DNA of 56,900 nt, taken from assembly GCA_016179765.1 (NCBI GenBank), contig JACPCL010000041.1, forward strand, positions 1 to 56,900. The letters are read 5' to 3'. The notes beneath the pieces were generated by a model. It did not search any database. It had not been told where the DNA came from and worked only from the letters and a program-made list of their open reading frames with translations. Made by a program: the position numbers and the translations under genes. Below are positions 7,726 through 14,922 of this stretch, in pieces (the first letter of the stretch is position 1; each line of letters starts with the position of its first letter). This stretch comes from Chloroflexota bacterium. GTDB lineage: Bacteria; Chloroflexota; Dehalococcoidia; Lucifugimonadales; JACPCL1.

Positions 7726-9075
7726 ATGACCTACGAAGCCCAGAGAGGCAACATCTCCCTGGCCCTCGCCGGGGACGCCATGATTACCCGCAAGATGCGG
7801 CACTTCAAAGAGGACCGCTTCATCCAGCTTGTGGACATCCTGCGCGCAGCCGATTGCACCGTGGTCAACCTGGAGATGCTGTTCCACGACTATGAGTCTA
7901 GCTGGCAGTTCAGCGGCGGCACTCCCACTCGCTCCGACCCGCGCAACCTCTTGGAGCTAAAGTGGATGGGCATAGACGCCGTCACCACCGCCAACAACCA
8001 CGCCTACGACTTCTCCGAGGGCGGCTTCCTCACCACGCTGCGGCACTGCAACGAGTTTGACCTGCCCCAGGCGGGCGGCGGCAAGAACCTGGACGAGGCC
8101 CGCGCGCCTGCCTTCGTGGACACCGGCCGGGGCCGTGTCGCCGTCCTCTCCGCCTCCAGCTCCTACAGCGAGCAGTCCCGCGCTGGCCTTGGCCGGCCAG
8201 ACTTCCCCGGCAAGCCGGGCATCAACGCCGTCCGTCACAACGTTGTCCATACCGTGGAGCGAGAGGTCTTTGACGCCCTGAAGAAAGGCAACAAGGAGCT
8301 GGGATATGAAGAGGCCCAGGCCGCAGCCCGCGCCTTCGGCTTTACCGGCAATACCCAGGCCCTCAATCCCGCTACCGACGTGCAGTTCATGGGCAGCCGG
8401 TTTACCTTGGGCGAGCACTTCTCTCGCAGGACCTCCTGCAATAAGGAGGACCTGGAAGGCATCAGCAAGTGGATACGGGATGCCAAGATCCAGGCTGACT
8501 GGGTTGTCTACGGGTTTCACAGCCACGAAAGCGGCGCCACCGGCGAGATCCACGGTGGAGGGCGCGCCTCGCCTCCCGACTTTCTGGTGGAGTTCGCCCA
8601 CTGGGCCATAGACCAGGGCTGCGACGCCTTTGTCGGCCACGGCCCACACTTCCTGAAAGGCATTGAAATCTATAAGGGCAAGCCCATCTTCTATAGCCTG
8701 GGCCACCTTATCATCCAGAACGAAACCGTCCCCTGGGTCCCCGACGAAGGCTACCGCCACTTCAACCTGGGCTACGAGCACACCCCTGGCGACTTCCAGG
8801 TGGCCCGCACCGACCACGACCGCCGGGGCTTTCCCGCCGATCCCGCCTTCTGGCGCACAATCGTCCCCGTGGTCAACTACGATGGTGGCAAGCTCAAAGA
8901 GGTGCGCATCTACCCCATAGACCTGGGCTACAAGCTGCCCATCCCTCAGCGCGGGCGGCCCCTCCTGGCCCAACGGGAGCATGGGACGGAGACTCTGGAG
9001 TGGCTGCAGAAGCTCTCCGAGCCTTACGGCACCAGGATTGCCATTGAGCACGGCATGGGGATCATTGGGGGGTAG
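7726..9075 (+). CDS. CapA-family metallophosphatase-like protein
   Basis: A 449-residue protein of the PGA_cap/CapA family, related to calcineurin-like phosphoesterases and first known from poly-gamma-glutamate capsule synthesis. Visible motifs are LALAGDAMITR (residues ~7-17), VVNLEMLF, TANNHAYDFSEGG, and the late block VGHGPHFLKGIEIYKGKPIFYSLG, all in family order. No signal peptide or membrane anchor is visible, unlike many CapA proteins, so a cytoplasmic role is possible. There is a strong AGGAGG before the ATG. No other capsule genes are near. Catabolic or metabolic roles have been suggested for soluble family members; the substrate is unknown. Confidence 0.85.
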   Translation: MTYEAQRGNISLALAGDAMITRKMRHFKEDRFIQLVDILRAADCTVVNLEMLFHDYESSWQFSGGTPTRSDPRNLLELKWMGIDAVTTANNHAYDFSEGGFLTTLRHCNEFDLPQAGGGKNLDEARAPAFVDTGRGRVAVLSASSSYSEQSRAGLGRPDFPGKPGINAVRHNVVHTVEREVFDALKKGNKELGYEEAQAAARAFGFTGNTQALNPATDVQFMGSRFTLGEHFSRRTSCNKEDLEGISKWIRDAKIQADWVVYGFHSHESGATGEIHGGGRASPPDFLVEFAHWAIDQGCDAFVGHGPHFLKGIEIYKGKPIFYSLGHLIIQNETVPWVPDEGYRHFNLGYEHTPGDFQVARTDHDRRGFPADPAFWRTIVPVVNYDGGKLKEVRIYPIDLGYKLPIPQRGRPLLAQREHGTETLEWLQKLSEPYGTRIAIEHGMGIIGG

Positions 9076-9090
9076 TCTGCTCGTTTCTCT

Positions 9091-9116
9091 TCCCCCTTCC
9101 CGTGTGGGAAGGGGGA
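9091..9116. terminator. hairpin between convergent genes
   Basis: TCCCCCTTCCC, a GTGT loop and GGGAAGGGGGA form an 11-bp stem between the CapA-like gene and the convergent nurA. It lacks a clear U-tract on either strand, so it may be a dispersed repeat that serves as a bidirectional terminator. Confidence 0.4.
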
Positions 9117-9136
9117 TTAAGGGGGTTAGGTAGACC

Positions 9137-10339
9137 CTATACCCACCTTGTTCTCTTGCTCCACGCCTTGCCCGAAGTGTAGACGGGCAGGCGGTTGCCT
9201 GCCAGGGCCTCCTCCACCATCTGGCGAAAGAGCTCGCGGTCCGAGCCGTTGATGACGGCCTGCTCGTGGGCCTCCATGATGGCGGCGGGATAGCCCAGGC
9301 CGCGCCGGCACTGGTCCAGCACCAGGGCGTGGGCCAGCCCAAGCAGCGGCTCGTTCTGGGCGACCCAGGCGGGCACTTCAACGCGGGCTATCTCCTCACC
9401 GATGTTCAGGTAGAAGAAGGAGACCTCGTGGCCCTTGTAGAAGCGCTCCACGATGGAGGATGCGCTAGAGAAGAGGGCGGAGCGCTGTCCTGGGGCCAGG
9501 GTCTGCTGGAAGAGGTCGCGGTCCAGGAGGCCGCCGACGGCGTCGCAGGGGCGGGAGCCGGCGTTGAGGTGGCCGCAGAGGGGGTCGCATTGTGGGGCAG
9601 GGTAGGGGCAGTGGGCCAGGCGTAGGGCGTCGGCCACGCCAGCGCTGCCGGGCAGGCTGATGTAGGCGGCCAGGGCCAGAGGCCCCTTCTCGTTCAGGGC
9701 GTGCAGGCGGTCCAGGGCAGGCAGGAGTCGCTCCTCCAGGAGAGCCTGACGCACGGCGTCGGGGTACTGCTGGCCGGCGGGCCCCCACAAGACCAGGGAG
9801 CCGTCCAGCAGGACCAGGGTTGGCAGGCCGTCACCTGCCGACTCTTCTGCAAGCTCCGCCAGGGCCACCACCTCATCTATCCCGCGCTTGATGCCCATGA
9901 GGGGCCCTTCCAGGGGGTACTCCTGGGCCGTCTGGGGGACTTTGATGGCGAGGGCCTCGCCGGTGAAGAGGGTAGGGGCGCTTTCCAGGCGAGCGTCCGG
10001 GTGCGCGCCGTACTGGAGCATGACCTTGCTGATGTTGACCAGGGCGCAGCGTGCCGCCAGGTGGCGCTCTACGTCTATGTGGGAGCCGTCGGTGGCAAGG
10101 GCGCGGTAGTCCGTGGGCGCGGCGATGGGCGCAACACGCGCCGAGGGGTCTGCCGGCAGGTGCGGGGCCGGCCAGGCGAAACGCCCGGCTTCTAACTTGC
10201 GGTTGAGGGCGTCGCCGCCTACGGAGGCGAGGGTTTGCAGGGCGAGGCGGAGGCGCTGGGCGTGGGACTGGCCCTGGGCCTGGAGGTCGGCGGCCAGGGC
10301 GTCTATCTGCTGGGAGACTCGGTCAAGGTTGAGGGGCAT
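9137..10339 (-). CDS. nurA: NurA-domain 5'-3' nuclease
   Basis: A 400-residue NurA protein, an RNase H-like nuclease that resects DNA ends together with the HerA translocase. Conserved acidic blocks are visible: ATDGSHIDVER (near residues 83-93), VLLDGSLVLWGPAG, and the C-terminal GYPAAIMEAHEQAVI. The start is set at the ATG for MPLNLDRVSQQI. An alternative GTG 18 bp upstream would overlap a GC-rich repeat and is less likely. No herA is present in the window, although nurA and herA are often adjacent, so the partner must be elsewhere or replaced. Confidence 0.88.
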   Translation of the reverse strand: MPLNLDRVSQQIDALAADLQAQGQSHAQRLRLALQTLASVGGDALNRKLEAGRFAWPAPHLPADPSARVAPIAAPTDYRALATDGSHIDVERHLAARCALVNISKVMLQYGAHPDARLESAPTLFTGEALAIKVPQTAQEYPLEGPLMGIKRGIDEVVALAELAEESAGDGLPTLVLLDGSLVLWGPAGQQYPDAVRQALLEERLLPALDRLHALNEKGPLALAAYISLPGSAGVADALRLAHCPYPAPQCDPLCGHLNAGSRPCDAVGGLLDRDLFQQTLAPGQRSALFSSASSIVERFYKGHEVSFFYLNIGEEIARVEVPAWVAQNEPLLGLAHALVLDQCRRGLGYPAAIMEAHEQAVINGSDRELFRQMVEEALAGNRLPVYTSGKAWSKRTRWV

Positions 10340-10348
10340 GTGGGATTT

Positions 10349-10384
10349 CACCCTCACCCTAGCCCTCTCCCATTAAAGGAGAGG
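10349..10384. repeat. CCCTCACCCTAGCCCTCTCC-type dispersed repeat
   Basis: The sequence CCCTCACCCTAGCCCTCTCC with a short palindromic end (CTCTCCC ATTAAAG GAGAGGG) matches a very common intergenic repeat style of Chloroflexota and Proteobacteria. It lies just upstream of nurA; its hairpin could influence the nurA leader. The rest of the 209-bp spacer holds nothing recognisable. Confidence 0.45.
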
Positions 10385-10548
10385 GGACTAAGAACCTGTG
10401 CGTTCTTTGGAGTCTAGCGTACTCCTGATAAGGGATGCAACCGCGTCCAGGGCCTTTCTGGGGGTACTCTGCGCAGTCTTAGCCCTAGGCTGAAGTTGAG
10501 GCCGTCGCGCCAGGGGCGTGCAGGAGAGACTTGCCAGGAGGCTACCCC

Positions 10549-11751
10549 TTACCACGCCATCTCCATGAGCCTGACCAGCTCCGCCGCGTCTGTAATCCTG
10601 CGTTCCTCTTCCCCAAAGCCAGGCTCCGCCACCTCCGCCTCTGCCAGCGCCTGGAAATCGGAGCGCTCTACGCCCATGTCCTGCAACCGCGTGGGCACAC
10701 CCAGGCGTGTGAACAGGTCCACCAGCGCCCTGTCGGCGGCCTCTGCCGCCTCCCTCTCCCCCGCGTCTTTCAGCCGGACGCCCAGGGCCTCGGCCAGCCT
10801 GGCCTGGCCTGCGGCGTCCACCTCCCGGTTCAGGCGCATGAGGCCCAGGCTAATGGCCGCGCGGGCGCTCCCCTGGCCGATGTGCTGGTAACGGTAGCGC
10901 AACTGGCGGTCCAGGGCCGTGGAGCGGCCCCGCCCTCCACCGCCATAGGTGCTCTGGGAGGCGCGGTTGGCCAGCAAAGCGGCTGTGGCAAGCTGGATGC
11001 GCACCTCGGGGTCGCCAGGGCGCTGCACAAGCTGGGGCAGGTTGGTGTGGCAAAGCTCCAGCCCCATGCGCACGTCCGCCAGGGCAAAGGGGCTGGGGCC
11101 AGGGGATTGGATGGCGCTGACTAGGCCGTTGAAGGTGGTGATCGAGGTGTCCAGGTACAGGGGCAGAGGCGCAGTCAGCAGCGCCCCGCCATCCAGGATG
11201 ATGGCCAAGGGTCTCGTCTTGGGGTCGTACAGCTCCTTGCGGTGGGGCGGAGTTTCATCCCAGACGGCGGCGCCGCCCCGGTCGGCGGCGGTGGTGGGCG
11301 TGGTCAGCACCAGGATGTTGGGTATCTTTGGTTTGCTGAGCCGCGCAACGACGGGGGCCAGGCCAGGAGTATGGCGGGTGTAGAGGTCGTTGACCCCTTT
11401 GCCTTCGCCCAGGAGGATGGTGATGGCCCGGGCGGTGACGACGGTGCTGCCGCCGCCGATGGCGACGATGAGGTCCGGCCGGGCCGCCTTTGCCGCCTCT
11501 ACCCCCGCCTCCACCAGGGGCATCGGCGACTCTCGCCTGGCCTTTGGGAACGCCCCGACGTAGGTTGGCCCCAGGACCTCCCGCGTGCGGGAGAGGAGGT
11601 CGCTGGTTTGGGCAAGGGTCTCGCTGCACACGATGAAGGCGCGCCTGGCGCCGATGCGCTCTGCCTCCCGGGCCAGGTGGGGCAGCGCCTCTACGCCGGC
11701 GTAGACGCGCGTGGCAGGGGCAAGGTAGCGGTAGGTGGGGGAAGTGTCCAT
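10549..11751 (-). CDS. iron-containing alcohol dehydrogenase family protein with altered metal site
   Basis: A 400-residue protein of the Fe-ADH / maleylacetate reductase / glycerol dehydrogenase superfamily. The NAD(P)-binding GGGSTV motif (in DLIVAIGGGSTVV) is intact, and the C-terminal helical domain ends as usual. At the metal site, the family motif D-x-x-x-H is represented by LDTSITTFNGLVSAI: the Asp is kept but the first His appears to be Thr. The next His pair region reads TALDRQLRY and also lacks His; only a final His (YQHIGQGSA) remains. It may therefore act without a bound metal or have a new role. The start is the ATG preceded by GAAGGAG. It lies 23 nt after the CoA-transferase gene, in the same operon. 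Confidence 0.75.
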   Translation of the reverse strand: MDTSPTYRYLAPATRVYAGVEALPHLAREAERIGARRAFIVCSETLAQTSDLLSRTREVLGPTYVGAFPKARRESPMPLVEAGVEAAKAARPDLIVAIGGGSTVVTARAITILLGEGKGVNDLYTRHTPGLAPVVARLSKPKIPNILVLTTPTTAADRGGAAVWDETPPHRKELYDPKTRPLAIILDGGALLTAPLPLYLDTSITTFNGLVSAIQSPGPSPFALADVRMGLELCHTNLPQLVQRPGDPEVRIQLATAALLANRASQSTYGGGGRGRSTALDRQLRYRYQHIGQGSARAAISLGLMRLNREVDAAGQARLAEALGVRLKDAGEREAAEAADRALVDLFTRLGVPTRLQDMGVERSDFQALAEAEVAEPGFGEEERRITDAAELVRLMEMAW

Positions 11752-11774
11752 GGCGTCTCCTTCACTCCGCATCG

Positions 11775-13022
11775 CTACTGCCGCCGCCCAAAGGCCCCCG
11801 CCGTGGCGAAGGCATCACACTGAGCATCGCTGTAGCCCAGCACAGAGACCAGCACCTCTCGCGTGTGCTCTCCCACGTGGGGCGGGGGCGTGGGCTTTCT
11901 AGGGACAAAGGCCGAGGACTTGACGGGCGTGCCCGTGGCGCGCATCGTCCCACCCAGGCCGTCCCCCACGTCTATGAACAGGCCTCGTGCCGCAAGCTGC
12001 GGGCACTCGTAGATCTCTTTTGGCGTTTGCACCATTCCCACGGAAAACCCCAGGGCCAGCAGCGCCTTCACCGCCTCTGTCTTGGTGACGCCGGCCAGCC
12101 AGCCCTCCAATGCCCCCCGAAGCACGGGCGCAGAGCCGCGTCCGCCAGGGCGGACGGGGTCAGCCTCGTTGGGGCCGATCAGGTCGTGGCGGCCAATCAT
12201 CTGCCACAGCTTCACCCAGCGAGGGGCCTCGTGGCCCCACATGGAGACGGCGATGTACCCGTCCTTGCAGGGCAGGCGGTCGGTGAAGGTGATGCCCCAG
12301 CCGTCGCGGGAGCGCGCCGTGGCCCTTGTCACGTCGTAGTTGGCCACCGCCTGGTAGGACATGGCGGCCATGCAGTCATACATGGCGATGTCCAGGAACT
12401 GGCCCTGGCCGGTGGTGGCCCGCTGGTGCAGGGCGGCAATGATGGCCAGGGCCGCCCACAGGCCGGGGATGGTGTCGCCCAGGGTTGCGCCCACAAAGAC
12501 GGGGGGGCCGCCCGGCTCGCCCGTCTGGTCCATCAAGCCGCCCATGGCCTGGGCGATGGCGTTGTTGGCGGGCCACTGGGTATAGGGGCCGGTGTACGGC
12601 TGCAACTGCCCGTAGCCGCTGATGGCCGCGTACACCAGGGATGGGTTGATGGGCTGCAACTGCTGATAGGAGAGCCCCAGGCGCTCCATGGCCCCCGGCG
12701 TGAAGTTCTCTACCACCACGTCGGAAACCTTGGCCAGTCCCTGGAAAACGGCTTTACCGGCATCGGTGCGCAGGTCCAGGACGACGCCTTTGCGGCTGCG
12801 ACCCGTCACGGCAAAGGAGGGAGAGAAGCCCGCCTGGCCCTGGGCGTTCTTGACGGGAGTGCCCAGGCGTCTGCCCAGCTCCCCTGCCCCCGGCGGCTCC
12901 ACCTTGATGACCTCTGCGCCATAGTCCGCCAGGATGGAGACGCAGAAAGGGCCGGCGATGATGTGGCTTGCGTCCAGGACCCGGACGCCTTCCAGGGGCA
13001 GTGGGCCTTGTGGCGGGGTCAT
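11775..13022 (-). CDS. CaiB/BaiF (family III) CoA-transferase
   Basis: A 415-residue family III CoA-transferase, which moves CoA between acyl-CoA and free acids through an aspartyl-CoA intermediate (formyl-CoA:oxalate, carnitine and succinyl-CoA-dependent members). The N-terminal block LEGVRVLDASHIIAGPFC, ADYGAEVIKVEPPGAGE and the Asp-containing GATLGDTIPGLWAAL (catalytic Asp near residue 181) are all typical. It is the first gene of an operon with the iron-ADH relative, suggesting joint action on an acyl-CoA/alcohol or keto acid pathway. The substrate is not identifiable. Confidence 0.92.
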   Translation of the reverse strand: MTPPQGPLPLEGVRVLDASHIIAGPFCVSILADYGAEVIKVEPPGAGELGRRLGTPVKNAQGQAGFSPSFAVTGRSRKGVVLDLRTDAGKAVFQGLAKVSDVVVENFTPGAMERLGLSYQQLQPINPSLVYAAISGYGQLQPYTGPYTQWPANNAIAQAMGGLMDQTGEPGGPPVFVGATLGDTIPGLWAALAIIAALHQRATTGQGQFLDIAMYDCMAAMSYQAVANYDVTRATARSRDGWGITFTDRLPCKDGYIAVSMWGHEAPRWVKLWQMIGRHDLIGPNEADPVRPGGRGSAPVLRGALEGWLAGVTKTEAVKALLALGFSVGMVQTPKEIYECPQLAARGLFIDVGDGLGGTMRATGTPVKSSAFVPRKPTPPPHVGEHTREVLVSVLGYSDAQCDAFATAGAFGRRQ

Positions 13023-13101
13023 CTCATCCCTCCGGAGAGAAAGGTTTGCCTCTAGGAAGGTGTTTATCTTAGTCTTTCAAGGAAGCCCTATTGTCTTTCA
13101 A

Positions 13102-13122
13102 GAAGGCTCCAGCGGAGCCTTC
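13102..13122 (-). terminator. putative terminator of the arsA operon
   Basis: GAAGGCTCC, AGC, GGAGCCTTC forms a perfect 9-bp stem just past the minus-strand 87-residue gene. A loose T/A-rich stretch follows on that strand. Two copies of GTCTTTCAAG lie beside it. Confidence 0.5.
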
Positions 13123-13140
13123 CTCTCAGGGGCTTCCCTC

Positions 13141-13404
13141 TCACGCCTTCTCCTCCGTCACCACCACCCGCTTGGACGCGCCGTCCTGGGCCTTGGCATC
13201 CTGGCCATCGCCTTCTGGGTCAACGCGCTCAATAACGCTGTCCAGCAGGCTGCGGAAGGCCAGGAGCATCTCCTTGTTGGCGCTGCGCCAGTGTCGCGCC
13301 GACTCCCTGGGAAAGAGGCGCAGCGCCCGGGGCCGCACGTGGATGACGACGCCATCCTCCCGGTCGTAGTCTACCTCCAGCAAACGGCTGCGCTTGGTGG
13401 TCAT
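13141..13404 (-). CDS. small acidic protein coupled to arsA, function unknown
   Basis: An 87-residue protein with a basic start (MTTKRSRLLEVDYDREDG), a central Arg-rich helix (RPRALRLFPRESARHWRSAN) and an acidic tail (DPEGDGQDAKAQDG). I do not recognise a family. Its ATG overlaps the arsA stop codon by 4 nt (ATGA), which argues for a real, translationally coupled gene and perhaps a partner of the ATPase. No transmembrane segment is visible. Confidence 0.6.
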   Translation of the reverse strand: MTTKRSRLLEVDYDREDGVVIHVRPRALRLFPRESARHWRSANKEMLLAFRSLLDSVIERVDPEGDGQDAKAQDGASKRVVVTEEKA

Positions 13405-14609
13405 GCTTTGCCTCCTTGAGACGTCTTGGCCTGCCGTGCTTGGGCTATGGTCTGGAACCGCAGCTTCAGGTTGGCCCCTTCCTTCTTGGCCTCCGCCACT
13501 TCCAGCTCCGCCAGCGCCCTGGGCAGAATGATGTTGCGACGGTAGTGTCCCACCTGCATGGTGAGCTCGCCGTCGCCGCGGATGATGGAGATGTCCGCCA
13601 GGGCCGTGAAGGGCACGGCAATGGTCATCACGTATCCACCCGCCTCCCTGGCGACGGTCTGGGCCTGGCCTTTATAGAAAAGCTGGGTGGGGTCTTGCTC
13701 CCCGAACACCGCCTGGGCCATCTCTTTCAGCCTGTCCAGGCCCACCACTTCCTGGCCCATCAGGGGCGCTCTGATGATGGGGATGGGGTCAAAGGACTCG
13801 TTGATCAGGCTCAGGTACTTGGCCTGGCTGAGCTTCCAGGCGTCAAAGAAGCTATCCGCCAAAGAGGCTGGCAGCACCCGGTTGCACACCAGCAGGTCGG
13901 TGCAGTAGCCATACAGGTTCAGGTAGGTGAAGGTGCGCTGGGTCTCCTTGATCACCATCTTCTCTGGGTTCACCACCAGCCGCACCGAGGACATCTCTGG
14001 ATCGCTGAGGACGCTGCGCATCTTCTCCAGGTCATGGAAGAGGGTTTCCACGGTGTCAAACACTGCCCTACCAGGTACAGGCATGCCGGTGATGCCCCGC
14101 ACGATGGGGCCCAGGGCAGCGGCCAGGCGACGCTCTATGGGAAAGAGGCGTTGCATGTACCAGCGGGCCATGTCGGGGAAGCTCAGCAGGCGCAGCGTCT
14201 CCCCCGTGGGCGCGCAGTCCACGATGACCACCTCGTACTGCTGGCTCTCTGCGTAGCGGCTGATGTACAGCAGGCCCACCAGCTCCTCCATGCCTGGCAG
14301 CACGGCCATCTCCTCCGCCTCCAGCGCGTCAGCCCCCTGCCAGCGCATGAGAGATACCAGCCACTCCCTGACCTGGCTCCAGTGGCCCTTGAGCTCCTTG
14401 AGGACATCTATCTCCTGGCCCCACAGGTTGGAGGCGACCGGGACGGGGTCAGCGGACAGGGGCATGTCCAGGGAGTCGGCCAGGCTGTGGGCGGCGTCGG
14501 TGCTGATCACGACGGTCCTGTAGCCCAGTTCAGCGGCGCGTACCGCCGTGGCCGCGGCGATGCTAGTCTTGCCTACGCCGCCCTTGCCCGTGTAAAGGAT
14601 GATGCGCAT
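13401..14609 (-). CDS. ArsA/GET3-family ATPase with C-terminal HSP20-like domain
   Basis: A 402-residue single-copy ArsA-type P-loop ATPase. The deviant Walker A GKGGVGKT is at residues 8-15, switch I STDAAHSLADSL near 41-52, and switch II IVDCAPTGETLR near 130-141. The last 110 residues (from about YVMTIAVPFTALADISI) look like the alpha-crystallin/HSP20-like domain found at the end of many bacterial ArsA-like proteins. No arsB, arsR or arsD is nearby, so a targeting or chaperone role like GET3 is at least as likely as arsenite export. The start ATG has AGGAGA 7 nt upstream; a longer 5' extension has no support. Confidence 0.85.
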   Translation of the reverse strand: MRIILYTGKGGVGKTSIAAATAVRAAELGYRTVVISTDAAHSLADSLDMPLSADPVPVASNLWGQEIDVLKELKGHWSQVREWLVSLMRWQGADALEAEEMAVLPGMEELVGLLYISRYAESQQYEVVIVDCAPTGETLRLLSFPDMARWYMQRLFPIERRLAAALGPIVRGITGMPVPGRAVFDTVETLFHDLEKMRSVLSDPEMSSVRLVVNPEKMVIKETQRTFTYLNLYGYCTDLLVCNRVLPASLADSFFDAWKLSQAKYLSLINESFDPIPIIRAPLMGQEVVGLDRLKEMAQAVFGEQDPTQLFYKGQAQTVAREAGGYVMTIAVPFTALADISIIRGDGELTMQVGHYRRNIILPRALAELEVAEAKKEGANLKLRFQTIAQARQAKTSQGGKA

Positions 14610-14738
14610 GGCGAGTCTCCTGCGCCCTTCGGCTGAAGGGCTACGCCCTATTATAGCGTGAGATGGCGCGGCGTGACGCGCGCCTGCGGCGGGCAACCTA
14701 ACCCCCGCCCCCCTCCCTAAAAGGAAGAGGGATATTGC

Positions 14739-14806
14739 GTAGGGGCGGGCCTATGTGCCCGCCCAACATGGGGCACGAGGGGCGGACACGCAGGTCCGCC
14801 CCTACA
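14739..14806. repeat. GTAGGGGCGGGCC / GGTCCGCCCCTAC intergenic repeat
   Basis: The segment starts GTAGGGGCGGGCCTATGTGC and ends GCAGGTCCGCCCCTAC, giving inverted ends with an internal variable part. It is a divergent member of the family at 6548-6848. It fills part of the 313-bp spacer between arsA and the FN3/PKD gene; a possible TGTACT-17-TAGAAT promoter (14870-14898) occupies the right end of that spacer. Confidence 0.5.
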
Positions 14807-14922
14807 GCCATTGGTTTGCCCCGAATGCAGGGCACACACCTAGGAACGCCACAGCCAAACTATCGTTTGTGTACTATACTGAGGCCGTTTGCTAGAATCC
14901 GCGAAACGCTGGGAGGATAGCC

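Noticed and set aside
7957-9381. 474-codon frame antisense to the CapA-like gene
   Set aside because: It has no recognisable domain and runs across the convergent gene boundary; it results from high GC.
9137-10339. A HerA-NurA defence or repair island
   Set aside because: No HerA-type ATPase is encoded next to nurA; the neighbours are metabolic genes.
11865-14636. Two long plus-strand frames opposite the CoA-transferase and arsA genes
   Set aside because: Both are antisense shadows; the minus-strand genes have full sets of family motifs and ribosome binding sites.
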